DNA of 64,000 nucleotides from Flavobacteriales bacterium (GTDB lineage Bacteria; Bacteroidota; Bacteroidia; Flavobacteriales_D; Parvicellaceae): NCBI GenBank assembly GCA_018401455.1, contig JAGYKU010000007.1, positions 1 to 64,000 of the forward strand, read 5' to 3'. Shown piece by piece: positions 40,582 to 50,700 of this stretch (position 1 is its first letter; each line of letters starts with the position of its first letter). The notes under the pieces were generated by a model. It saw only the letters and a program-made list of their open reading frames with translations, ran no database searches and was not told where the DNA came from. The position numbers and the translations under genes were made by a program.

Positions 40582-41385
40582 ATGAAGTAATACAAGATCA
40601 TATTGTTTTTTGTTGCCAGTTGTTTTTCACTCCTTTTATTCTCAGAAATGGTGCCATTATTATCATAAAAGGTGAAATACAAGACACGCTCAACAAGAAA
40701 GGAGTAGAAAATGCAGTTGTGATGGCTGTAAGAGTAAGGATTCTGTTTTGGTAAACTATACAAGAACACATGGAATGGCACTTTCTGAAAATTCAAATAC
40801 CAAGAGATACATTTCAAATTTTTATTACACATCCAAAGTTTGAGGATAGAGAATATTTTATTTTTGGCAATGAAAACACCAAAGATTTGGACTTTGAAGA
40901 TTAATCATGCCACCAAAAGGAGAAGAGTTGAAAGAGTTTGTAGTTTTTCAAACAACGAACCTATTTTTTTTAGGAGGAGATACTTTGGTAATGGTTGCAG
41001 ATTCATTCAAAACGTCACAATGCTAATGTGGAAGATTTATGTTCAAAACTTCCTGGTTTTGATGTAGATAACCAGGAAAATATAGTAGTACACGGAAAGA
41101 AGTAAACAAGGTCTATGTAGATGATGAGTTTTGGAACTGATCCAACTATTGGGTGACCAAAACTTACCTGCCAATAATATTGAAAATGCTGAGGTTTATG
41201 ACCAAAAAAAATAGAAGGAGACAATACTGATGAAACTGAAAAAGTAATCAATTTAACTTTAAAAGAAAGTGCAAGCAAAAAGGATATTGGAAAATAAATG
41301 CGCCTCAGATTTCCAAAATTTTTATGAAGGAGAAGTCTTAGCCAATCGTTTTAAAGGAGATCAAAAATATCCATTTTGGCTTGTT
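40582..41385 (+). pseudogene. TonB-receptor-like outer-membrane protein with carboxypeptidase-regulatory domain, frameshifted and cut off
   Basis: The readable order is a signal peptide, a carboxypeptidase-D regulatory-like domain (IKGEIQDTLNKKGVENAVVMA, NGTFFLKIP-like), then a plug-like domain: FFRGDTLVMVADSFKT, NVEDLLKKLPGFDVD (with gaps) and VVHGKEVNKVYVDD, then TEKVINLTLKE and NFYEGEVLANRFKGDQK. Bacteroidota proteins of this kind continue for 600 or more residues of barrel. Here the match stops at about 41370, where clean sequence with a minus-strand gene begins, so the gene is truncated by a real event or an assembly join. Confidence 0.6.
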
Positions 41386-41881
41386 TACGAATACCCCAAG
41401 GGATTGAAACAATAGTGGATAACAGCAGTTTGTTTTTTTCAATTTCTTCAACTTCAAAAAATGTATAATGTTTAGTTGCAATACCAAGTGATGTTGATTT
41501 GTAATTAAGTTGTTCTATAAGAATGTTTTTAGTTTTTTCTTTAGGTAACATCCATCCAAATTCGCCAGACAAAACGACTGATTCTGTTAATGTGGCATAA
41601 GGACTAATAAAATAATCCATTGAATAATTAAAGTAACCTTGTTTATGATCAAAATTAACTACAGATTTGTGTCTTTTAAATTCAACTTCACCTTCTACAT
41701 TTTTATGCTGAACAAAATAAACAGTTGAAATACTATTGTCTTCATTAGTTATATAAGCGTGGCTATATACTTCTGTAACTTCCCATATTCCATAAAATGT
41801 TCTTCGGTTATCTAAAACTTCTTTATTACATGAATTTAATAGCAAAAAACTAAAAACTAAAAACAAATAAATTTTTCTCAT
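41351..41881 (-). CDS. Hypothetical lipoprotein, 176 aa
   Basis: It starts MRKIYLFLVFSFLLLNSC, a lipoprotein signal with Cys 18. The rest is beta-rich (FYGIWEVTEVYSHAY, VEGEVEFKRHKSVVNF, FFEVEEIEKNKLLLST), in the style of lipocalin-like small lipoproteins, but no family is clear. Its last 10-12 codons lie across the point where the plus-strand receptor fragment ends, so the true C-terminus may differ. Confidence 0.6.
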   Translation of the reverse strand: MRKIYLFLVFSFLLLNSCNKEVLDNRRTFYGIWEVTEVYSHAYITNEDNSISTVYFVQHKNVEGEVEFKRHKSVVNFDHKQGYFNYSMDYFISPYATLTESVVLSGEFGWMLPKEKTKNILIEQLNYKSTSLGIATKHYTFFEVEEIEKNKLLLSTIVSIPWGIRKQAKMDIFDLL

Positions 41882-41907
41882 ATTATAAGTTCATATAATC
41901 TATGAAT

Positions 41908-43449
41908 CTACCCCAACCAACCATCTCTATCTAAACTTCTGTACTGAATGGCTTCTGCTATATGATGTGGTTCGATATTGGGTGAGGCTTCCAAATCTGC
42001 AATTGTTCTGGCTACTTTGAAAATTCGGGCATAAGAACGAGCTGAAAGCCCTAATTTTTCCATTGCATTTTTCATCAACGCTTCTCCAGCTTCATTGATT
42101 TGGCAATGTACTTTTACCAATTTTGGAGAAAGTTGCGCATTGCAATGAATACCTGGCACCTCTTTGAATCGCTGTTCTTGAATTTTTCTTGCGGCAACTA
42201 CCCTTGCTCTAATTTCTGCTGAAGTTTCTCCGTCTTTTTTTTCTGCCAATTTATCGTAAGGCACGGGTTGCACTTCGATATGTAAATCTATTCTGTCCAT
42301 CAAAGGGCCTGAGATTTTTGCCAAATATCTTTTTACTATATGTTCAGGATCTCCAGAATTTCCCGAAGGATCATAAAAATCACCACTAGGCGAAGGATTC
42401 ATGGAGGCAATGAGCATAAAACTAGAAGGATAATCCACACTGATTTTGGCGCGAGAAATCGTCACAACTCTATCCTCAAGCGGCTGTCTCAAAACCTCTA
42501 TTACTTGTCTTTTGAATTCTGGCAACTCATCCAAAAATAAAATGCCATTATGTGCCAAAGAAATTTCTCCCGGTTTGGGATTACTTCCGCCACCGACCAA
42601 GGCGACATCTGAAATAGTATGGTGGGGAGATCTAAATGGCCTTTGTGTAATTAAGCCCACATTTCCACCTAATAATCCTGCCACAGAATGTATCTTGGTT
42701 GTTTCCAAAGCTTCGTCCATCGTGAGTGGAGGCAAAATGGTGCTGATTCTTTTGGAAAGCATAGTTTTTCCAGAACCTGGAGGTCCAATCATGATGGCAT
42801 TATGACCACCTGCAGCGGCAATTTCTAAGGCTCTTTTTACGTTTTCTTGTCCTTTAACGTCTGCAAAATCAACGCCTGAAATATCATCGTAATTTTCAAA
42901 TTCTTTTTGAATGTCAAAAACCACTTTTTCCATGGTAGAAACACCATTAAAAAAGTCAATCACTTCTTTGATGTTGCTTGCTCCATAAACATCTAATCCT
43001 TCCACAATTGCTGCTTCTTTAGCGTTAGAAGCGGGCAAAATCACTCCTTTAAAACCTTCTTTTTGTGCTTTGATGGCTATAGGCAATGCGCCTTTTATAG
43101 GTCTCAATTCACCATCCAAAGACATTTCTCCCATGATGACGTATTCTTCTGTGAGATGAGGTTGAGAAACTTGTTCGGATGCTGCCAAAATACCCATGGC
43201 AATGGTCAAGTCGTAAGCAGAACCTTCTTTTCGAATATCTGCTGGCGCCATGTTGATGGTAATTTCTTTCCCTGGAATTTTATAGCCATTGTTTTTCAAA
43301 GCAGCTGCAATTCTCTGATGACTTTCTTTCACAGCGTTATCAGGCAAACCTACTAAGAAAAATTTTATCCCTTGGCTGATGTTTACCTCCACCGTAATGG
43401 TAATGGCATCTACTCCATATACAGCACTTCCATAGGTTTTTACAAGCAT
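41908..43449 (-). CDS. comM: YifB/ComM family Mg chelatase-like AAA ATPase
   Basis: ComM is a hexameric helicase promoting branch migration during natural transformation in several bacteria; YifB is the same family. The 513 residues contain the N-terminal S5/LonC-like domain (VGLPDNAVKESHQRIAAAL), Walker A IGPPGSGKTMLSKR (about 215-228), Walker B GILFLDELPEF (about 302), MNPSPSG, and the C-terminal domain LGLSARSYARIFKVARTIADL. Full length and intact. The gene symbol is given for the family; competence in this organism is not shown. Confidence 0.93.
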   Translation of the reverse strand: MLVKTYGSAVYGVDAITITVEVNISQGIKFFLVGLPDNAVKESHQRIAAALKNNGYKIPGKEITINMAPADIRKEGSAYDLTIAMGILAASEQVSQPHLTEEYVIMGEMSLDGELRPIKGALPIAIKAQKEGFKGVILPASNAKEAAIVEGLDVYGASNIKEVIDFFNGVSTMEKVVFDIQKEFENYDDISGVDFADVKGQENVKRALEIAAAGGHNAIMIGPPGSGKTMLSKRISTILPPLTMDEALETTKIHSVAGLLGGNVGLITQRPFRSPHHTISDVALVGGGSNPKPGEISLAHNGILFLDELPEFKRQVIEVLRQPLEDRVVTISRAKISVDYPSSFMLIASMNPSPSGDFYDPSGNSGDPEHIVKRYLAKISGPLMDRIDLHIEVQPVPYDKLAEKKDGETSAEIRARVVAARKIQEQRFKEVPGIHCNAQLSPKLVKVHCQINEAGEALMKNAMEKLGLSARSYARIFKVARTIADLEASPNIEPHHIAEAIQYRSLDRDGWLG

Positions 43450-43682
43450 AATTGTTTATTAAAAAATTACTACCAAAACGTAAATATAGAAATTCTTGTG
43501 AAAATGGGGGAATATTGAAATTAAAAATATTGTAAAAAATGTATGTTAGATATTATAATTTTGTCAGATAGTTAACATATAGGAACATGATGAAATCTCA
43601 CACCAACAAAGAACTTTCTTCCCAACTCGCTGGTTAATTATTATTTGCTCTACTCCAATTTGGAACCACTACCCAACTAACT

Positions 43683-43952
43683 TTATTTAGGGTTGGGAAA
43701 TATTATCTCACTTTTTCTAAAACCATTACATGGCGAACAATAAGGTTTTATACTATCGTTTAGATGATGAGTAATTTCAATTGAAAATGAAATCTCCTTA
43801 AATTTATTGAAGCAATGCTTATAAAATGAGCCATCTTCATTATCAATAATTTCATAAACAACAGTATCTTTAAACTTTATGCTAAAAAAGTCTTGTTGAC
43901 AATATAACGTTACATTAATTAGAAAGTTTATAATTACTATAATTCCTTTCAT
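43683..43952 (-). CDS. Small secreted hypothetical protein, 89 aa
   Basis: A short hydrophobic N-terminus (MKGIIVIINFLINVTLYCQQ) looks like a signal peptide. The rest has paired Cys (PYCSPC near residue 72) and mixed beta-type sequence. No family is recognised. It is flanked by intergenic gaps on both sides and may not be a real gene. Confidence 0.4.
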   Translation of the reverse strand: MKGIIVIINFLINVTLYCQQDFFSIKFKDTVVYEIIDNEDGSFYKHCFNKFKEISFSIEITHHLNDSIKPYCSPCNGFRKSEIIFPNPK

Positions 43953-44023
43953 ATAAACATTATTATAATCAAATGGTGGAAAAGTGATGTGGGTTATTTT
44001 TTTCTATAGTAAAAATAATGTTT

Positions 44024-46705
44024 TTACTTCACCACCTTAATTTCAGTTCTTCTGTTTTGTCTCAACTCTTCTTCTGAACATTTTTGTTTCGCACAATCTA
44101 TCAATGGGTTTTCTTCACCATAATGCTTTCCTTCGAAACGCTCTTCTGGAATTCCCAATTCTTTAAGATAGTTTACCACTTCCAACATTCTTCTTTCAGA
44201 AAGTTTTTTGTTATATTCGTTGGTTCCTACCAATGAAGCGTGTGCATCAATAACCACTTTAGCTTCTGGATTCTTTTTCATAAAATCTGCCAATGTTCTA
44301 ATTTTTTGCTTGTTTTCGGCAGATAATTTATAAATGTTGTGTGAATAGTTTACTACATCAAATAGTTTTCCTGACTGGTATCTATTCGCTAAGCTATTGT
44401 CATCTTCTTCGGATGTATTTAGGCTAACTGACTCGTCTTTTAGGTATCCAAAAGCAAAGTAACCATCTTTTGTTTTGTTCATGACCATTAATTTACCAGC
44501 CTCTTCATCCCAGTACTTCAAAATTACATCACTTTCTTCTGCTAAGATTTTAAATTTGAATTTTCCGTTTTTATCCAAATCGGTTTCATTGAAAACACCG
44601 TTTTTATCTGTTTTTCCTTTTCTTACTAATTTTCCATTTTCGTCATAAATTTCATATTCCAAACCTCCAGCATTTTCTTTCAGGCTTTTGTATTGAAACT
44701 GTCCAGACATTCCTTTTCCTTTTAAAGAGTTAAGAATTTCTTCTTCTAAAGCAAGATCGCTAACTCCGTCTTTTAATTTTTCATAGATGAAATATCCATC
44801 GCTATTTTTATCTAATCTAATGATGGTTTCTTTATTTCTATCCATGATAATCAAATCCATAGACTCTTTGTATTTATCGCCATCGACTTTAAAAATTAAA
44901 ACATCTTTATTAGGTAGAGAGAAATGTCTAAAGAATGCCTTTTCATCTGCTTGTCCTTTAAGTATAAGGTTGTAGTTTTCATCAAAGATTTCATAATCGA
45001 TATTACTTAAAACTTCAGTTAAAGTTCTGTATTTAAACTCCCCCGAAACCATCGAAAAGTTTTCAGGGAAAGAAAGTTCTTCTTCATCCAAAGAAAGCGT
45101 TTGAAGTGCACTTGTTTTGTCAGTATCTAGTTTTCTATATACAAAATATCCATCGGCACTTGAAGCTAGAGTCGCAGATACCATATTGTTTTTGTTGTAA
45201 ATGTATAGTTCTACATCTTCACTCAAATCTCCTGCTTTAATACGATAGTTTTCATCTGCTGATAATTTTTTGAAAACAAAATTACCGTTGGCATCTGTGG
45301 TAGTTCTTCTAACGATATTTCCATCATCGTCCATCAAGTAAACCTCTATTCCAGCAGGTACATCACCTTTTAATTTGGTGTAAACAAACTGTCCGCTAAT
45401 AGAGCCTTCTCTTGTCGCTGGATCTATATCTTCTTCGTCCATTAATGCTAAAGTACCCACATTTTCTGCTGACAATTTTCTATATACAAATTCCCCTTCT
45501 TTATTAGAAAGTAAGAAAGCGTCTGCATCTTTTCCAAAAAGTGTTAGTTCTACATCTTCACCATTTTCTGAAAGTTTGATGGTATATCTTTGATCAGATT
45601 TTAAATTTTTAAAATCGAATGTTCCGTCTGCATTTGTTTTGGTAGTAGAAACAATATTTCCATCTTCGTCCAAAAGCATGACTTCTAATCCTCCGGGGAT
45701 TTTATCGTTCAAGTATTTGTATGTAAACTGTCCAGAAAGAGAATTATCTTCAAGTGTTACGGTTTCTATTCTATTGAAATAATAGATATCATCTTCCCCT
45801 AAACCATTGTCTCTATTTGATGAAAAATAACCACTTTGTTTGTTGATATTAAAAACGATTCCAAATTCATCAAATGAAGTATTAATTGTGTTTCCTAAAT
45901 TTTGTGGTTCTGACCATTTACCATTTTCGTTGTAAGAAACAAACAAATCAAGACCGCCTTCTCCTCCTCTTCCGTTTGATGAAAAATACAATTCATCACC
46001 AACTATAGTAGGAAACAATTCATCCCCTTTAGTGTTAATTTCGTTCAAAGGGAAAGGCATTCCCCATCCTGATGGTGTCATTTCAGAAACAAATATGTCT
46101 TTTCCTCCTTTTCCTCCAAATTCATCACTTACAAAATATAGTTTTTTGCCATCACTAGAAAGTGTTGGGTGACCGTAAGAACTTGTCACTTTTACAAAAT
46201 TCAATTTCTCTGGTTTTGACCATTTTCCATCTACAAATTTAGTTTCGTAAAGTTGTGGTCTTGGAGAACCTGACTTAAATACTTTTTGTTTTCTGTATGT
46301 AATTTTTGTAAAAATAGCAGTGTTTCCGTCTTGAGAGAAACAAATTGGACCTGAGTGGTCATCATCTACAAAAATATTATCAAATAAGTGAATTTTATCA
46401 AATACTACAGAATCATTCGCTTGAGATTTGATATGTGCTTTAAAAATATTTACATGTTTGGTATTACTCCAATTGTCTTCACCGATAATATTAAAATTAT
46501 ACTGTCTATCGCTGGCAAAAATAAATTCGCTTTTATAAAGTACTGGGCTGAAGTCTGCATATTCGGTATTCAAACCATGCACATTATATACTTCAAAATC
46601 TACTTTTTTGTTGGTAACGTTTTTCACAGGAGGATTCTGAGACATTCCAAAACCATACAATGAAAATAGAATGATACTCGCTACTATATTAATTTTTCCA
46701 ATCAT
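44024..46705 (-). CDS. OmpA-family protein with PD40 beta-propeller and internal repeats (gliding/T9SS-associated)
   Basis: I chose the ATG at 46705 (MIGKINIVASIILFSLYGFGMSQ, a signal peptide), 26 bp after the SprF-like stop; the longer frame starts inside that gene. The 893 residues hold a PD40/WD40-like propeller (about 50-310: SSDGKKLYFVSDEFGGKGGKD, ELYFSSNGRGGEGGLD, SGYFSSNRDNG). Four repeats of about 110 residues follow, each opening SG(Q/E)F-Y (about 335-690) and containing 'DG(N/K)...T-A-G-F-F'. An OmpA-type peptidoglycan-binding domain ends it (IDAHASLVGTNEYN ... LSERRMLEVVNYL ... NRRTEIKVVK). Proteins of this type anchor T9SS or gliding complexes to peptidoglycan. It is third in the operon with the SprB-like and SprF-like genes. 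Confidence 0.85.
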   Translation of the reverse strand: MIGKINIVASIILFSLYGFGMSQNPPVKNVTNKKVDFEVYNVHGLNTEYADFSPVLYKSEFIFASDRQYNFNIIGEDNWSNTKHVNIFKAHIKSQANDSVVFDKIHLFDNIFVDDDHSGPICFSQDGNTAIFTKITYRKQKVFKSGSPRPQLYETKFVDGKWSKPEKLNFVKVTSSYGHPTLSSDGKKLYFVSDEFGGKGGKDIFVSEMTPSGWGMPFPLNEINTKGDELFPTIVGDELYFSSNGRGGEGGLDLFVSYNENGKWSEPQNLGNTINTSFDEFGIVFNINKQSGYFSSNRDNGLGEDDIYYFNRIETVTLEDNSLSGQFTYKYLNDKIPGGLEVMLLDEDGNIVSTTKTNADGTFDFKNLKSDQRYTIKLSENGEDVELTLFGKDADAFLLSNKEGEFVYRKLSAENVGTLALMDEEDIDPATREGSISGQFVYTKLKGDVPAGIEVYLMDDDGNIVRRTTTDANGNFVFKKLSADENYRIKAGDLSEDVELYIYNKNNMVSATLASSADGYFVYRKLDTDKTSALQTLSLDEEELSFPENFSMVSGEFKYRTLTEVLSNIDYEIFDENYNLILKGQADEKAFFRHFSLPNKDVLIFKVDGDKYKESMDLIIMDRNKETIIRLDKNSDGYFIYEKLKDGVSDLALEEEILNSLKGKGMSGQFQYKSLKENAGGLEYEIYDENGKLVRKGKTDKNGVFNETDLDKNGKFKFKILAEESDVILKYWDEEAGKLMVMNKTKDGYFAFGYLKDESVSLNTSEEDDNSLANRYQSGKLFDVVNYSHNIYKLSAENKQKIRTLADFMKKNPEAKVVIDAHASLVGTNEYNKKLSERRMLEVVNYLKELGIPEERFEGKHYGEENPLIDCAKQKCSEEELRQNRRTEIKVVK

Positions 46706-46730
46706 CACTTTTGTTCTTAATGCTTTAATT

Positions 46731-47666
46731 TTATAAATATCTTGTTGAATATGCGTTCTTTCTTTTTGATACACTTAAGTCGCAACCTAAGAAAATTTCG
46801 TGCGATCCAGAAGTGTAAGTTCTAATTGGACCAAAAGAAAAATCATAACTATAACCTACTCTTACAAAATCTGTTATGTTGTATTCCAGAATTGCTATAA
46901 GTGCTTTGCTAGATCTAAAAGATGCTCCTACCCAAAAAACTTTATTAAACAAAACGCTAAAATTCACATCTACGTTTAAAGGTGCACCGTGTACTTGTCT
47001 AACCAAAACAGAGGGTTTGAAAACTAAATCAGGATTTACAACGATTGCATATCCAGTAGCAAAAGTAATGTGTCTATCGTAAGTGCTAAATACTTGCGAA
47101 CCATTAGCAGCAATACTATCCAGTTTGTAAGTTCCAGAAGATAACAAATGATTTATGCTTAATCCTGCATAGAAATTGTTTGTATAATAATAACCTCCAA
47201 AATCGAATGTAGGCACTACTTTTTGAAAAACTTCACCTGTGTTTTGAATATCATTATTATTATTGAAATTTAACAATGACTTGTCTAGTCTATTGGAATA
47301 AATTCCACCTCTCAAGCCTAGAGAAAGTTTACCTGGACCTAATTTTAAATGGTAAGCATAAGTAACCATTGCACCATTATTTGAAGCAGGACCAATTTTG
47401 TCAACCACTCCATTGAGTCCAAGAGCAAAGTTTTTTCCTTTAAAAGGACTATGTACAGCAAAACTCCCTGTTGTAGGAGCGCCATCTATTCCTGCCCATT
47501 GTTTACGAGCAATGAGCGCTCCACTTAAAGCGTTTCTACTTCCAGCATACGCAGGGTTTATCGCAAATGGATTAAACATATATTGGCTATATAAAGCATC
47601 TTGCTGTGCTTTAATTTCGCTGCCAACCGACATTATGAGTATTAATCCGAATAGTAACTTTTTCAT
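46731..47666 (-). CDS. Type IX secretion membrane protein, PorP/SprF family
   Basis: Outer-membrane beta-barrel proteins of this family help export and anchor the partner SprB-type adhesin. The 311 residues have a signal peptide (ending EIKAQQ) and the family signature QDALYSQYMFNPFAINPAYAG directly after it. The barrel follows with GLNGVVDKIGP, YAYHLKLGPGKLSLGLRGG and, near the end, VRVGYSYDFSFG and SGSHEIFLG. It lies 42 bp downstream of the SprB-like gene on the same strand, the usual pairing. Confidence 0.94.
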   Translation of the reverse strand: MKKLLFGLILIMSVGSEIKAQQDALYSQYMFNPFAINPAYAGSRNALSGALIARKQWAGIDGAPTTGSFAVHSPFKGKNFALGLNGVVDKIGPASNNGAMVTYAYHLKLGPGKLSLGLRGGIYSNRLDKSLLNFNNNNDIQNTGEVFQKVVPTFDFGGYYYTNNFYAGLSINHLLSSGTYKLDSIAANGSQVFSTYDRHITFATGYAIVVNPDLVFKPSVLVRQVHGAPLNVDVNFSVLFNKVFWVGASFRSSKALIAILEYNITDFVRVGYSYDFSFGPIRTYTSGSHEIFLGCDLSVSKRKNAYSTRYL

Positions 47667-47708
47667 TTGATGCTTTTATCTTAATTTTTTAATTTTTTTT
47701 TGTTCTTA

Positions 47709-50700
47709 TTACCTCACAACTTGAATCCATCCTGTTTGTTTAAATTGCAAGGAAGGTATTTCAACAATATAGAAATAGGTTCCGTTTGTAACAAACTCTC
47801 CATTTTTATTTCTTCCATCCCATACAATATCATTGTTGTTGTAGTTCTGATATTTTTGGATTTCATCTCCCCATCTATTTACAAAAGTTACTGAGTTTGC
47901 TTCACCCAATAAAGATGGAATATCTAAAATAAAGTTGTCATTTACACCATCTCCGTCTGGGGAGAAAGCGTTTACAGTAATTACATTATTATCGCAATTT
48001 GGATCTGCAACTAAAACAATTGAATCATAAAACAAACAGTTGGTTGTTCCGATGTACATATAATAAGTTGAAGTTGCACTTGTAGGTGTAATAATTGGGT
48101 TAAAAATAGTAGTATCACTGACGTCTGCATTACTATTATACCATAAGATATCTCCACTTCCAGATCCATTTATTTGAACAGCATCGCCTAAACAGAATGA
48201 AGGTTCGTAATCGAAAGTTGCATCGTATATTTCTAATTGTAGTTCTATAGAATCTGCCTCAGAAACACAACCTCCATTTTCTTCTGTTAAATATATGTAG
48301 TGATTGGCAACATTACTGTTGTCTAAATCCAATGTATTTCCAGTAGAAGTGTTTCCTGAAAGAGAACCAATATACCAAGTGAAAGTTCCTGTAGTTCCAG
48401 CATTTGATGTAGCACTTAAAACAGGATAAGAACTTCCTGATGGGTCTTCACAAATAGCCAATAATGTCCCTTGATCAATCGTTGGGACGGGTATTGAGGC
48501 AGCGCCTACTCCCACTGTAGCTTCTCCAAATACCTCACATCCATTTGCGTCTGTCCCTACAAAGTAATACGTTTGAGACGTTAAGTTTGACAAAGGGTTA
48601 TTAGTTCCTAAACTTATAATAAGATCATTATCTTCAAACCATTCAAAAGAAACAGTTCCAGAACCACCATTTACATTAATAACTTCAGCGGATCCGTTAT
48701 TTAATCCACAAATAATGTCTGTTACTAAAGTATCGTAAGTGATTTCTGTAGGTTCTATAATTACTACATTTTGTAGAGTCCCTACACAACCAGCATTATC
48801 TTGAACTTGTAGCGAATAACTTCCAGTGTTAAGAGCATTCCACGAATTGATTGTAGCAAATGCTCCAGAATTAAACGAATATTGATATGGGGGTAATCCT
48901 CCACTTGCAGAAGAAGTTATAGAACCATCAACTGAGCCAAAACATGAAATATCAATAGATTGAATATCTAGAGTTGCTGTATCAAATATTTGAACAGTAA
49001 ATGTAGTATCGAAAATACATCCATTATTTGACGTATATGATGCATCTACTGTTTGATTTCCAGCACCATTAAATTGAATTCCACTTGCTACAAAATTTGA
49101 ACTCGTAGCGGGTGTTGCGTTCATAAAATTCCAAGAAATATCATTGATTCCGCTTGAAGGAGAATTGATTGGTTCAAAAGTAAATGAGTTTGAATTCACA
49201 CAAGAGTCAGTACTAAATACGGCAATGAAAGGATTGAAAGTTTCTCCAGGTTGAATATCTACAACTCCATTTACAAGACATCCATTTGCATCAGTAACTT
49301 CCCCAATGTAATCACCAACACCTACGTTAATTAGTGAATCTCCAGTTCCAACAGAAACGCCTCCAGGGTTGGTTTGCCAAGAAACTGTGTAACTTGTAGA
49401 TGTAACTCCACCTGAAACATTTTGTACAAAAAGACTTCCGTCACTATTTCCATCACATATTTCTTGAGTTGAACCAAAAGAGGCAAGAATTTCTGTAGGT
49501 TCGTTAATTGAAACAGGTCCAAATTGCGCAACACATCCATTAGCATCAATTGCTTCTACATAATAAGCACCTGGGCTAAGGTTATTAACTGGATTTGCTG
49601 AACTAAACCAAGTAATATATGGGTCATTGTACCAATCTATTGTAAATGCTCCGGTTCCTCCGTTGGGTATTGCCTCTGCTGTTCCATCTGAAAAACCAAA
49701 ACAGGTTACATTTGTACTGTTTGCATTTACGCTAACAGCAGTGGGTTCAAATAAATTTATGGACGAAGTTTGAAAACATCCATTTACATCAGTTACATTA
49801 ATGTTATAGTTTCCAGCTGGAAGATTCGTTGCAGTTTGTGTTGTAGAAACTGTAGTAACGCCATCATTCCAATCGAAAATAAATGGACTTACACCTCCAG
49901 AAACAACAACATCTAACTCTCCATCTGAATTTCCAGCACAAGAGATTTCAAAACCATTGTAATTTGAAGTTACTGTAGGAGAAAGAATGATTTGTGGGGG
50001 TTGATTTACGGTAATCATAGTATCTCTTTGACAACTATTTGCGTCTGTTACTAATAGGTAATAAACCCCTCCTAAAACAGAGGTTACAGGGTTAGAAGAA
50101 CTGTATAAAGAAGTAAGTCCAGCATCAGTGTACCAATCATAAGTATATCCTCCAATACCTCCACTTGCACTTGCAGCCATAGTTCCATCAGCAACACCGA
50201 AGCATGTTGCGTTTGTAACCACTGCATTTGGATGAATTAATGAAGGTTCGTTTACTACCGCATTGTAATTTGATATACACCCAGAAACCGCATCAGTCAT
50301 TGTAAGAGAATAACTTCCAGCCTCTAATCCAATAATATTTTGATTGGAAGAAGTGAAACCGTTGGGACCAGTCCAATTATAATTATATGATCCAACTGGT
50401 GCTAACATAATGGAACCATCAAAAGAACCATTACATGTAAGATCAGAAATAAAAGGATTTCCTTCATTTGGAAGTGGGTTTACATTCAAGGTTACGTTAC
50501 TCGAATCAACACAACCATTAACATCTGTTACAATTAGTTTGTGAATATATGTACCTGGGATTAAGACAACAGTTGATGCATCTTCAACAGCATTACTTAC
50601 GAAGTCAATTCCATTTTGCCAATTGAAGTTAAAAGGTCCAGCACCAGTAACTGTAGCGTCATAAGTATGGGTGCTTCCATCACAAATATCGCTGGGTGAA

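Noticed and set aside
31640-41400. Reading the region as a pathogenicity-type island of decayed genes
   Set aside because: The indel pattern hits conserved genes such as tpx and the HI0933-like flavoprotein equally and has sharp borders, so sequence error is the better explanation.
43556-43640. TAATTTTG element followed by a tiny open frame starting MMKSHTNKELSS
   Set aside because: The frame has only 16 codons, no visible ribosome-binding site advantage and no recognisable continuation; likely chance.
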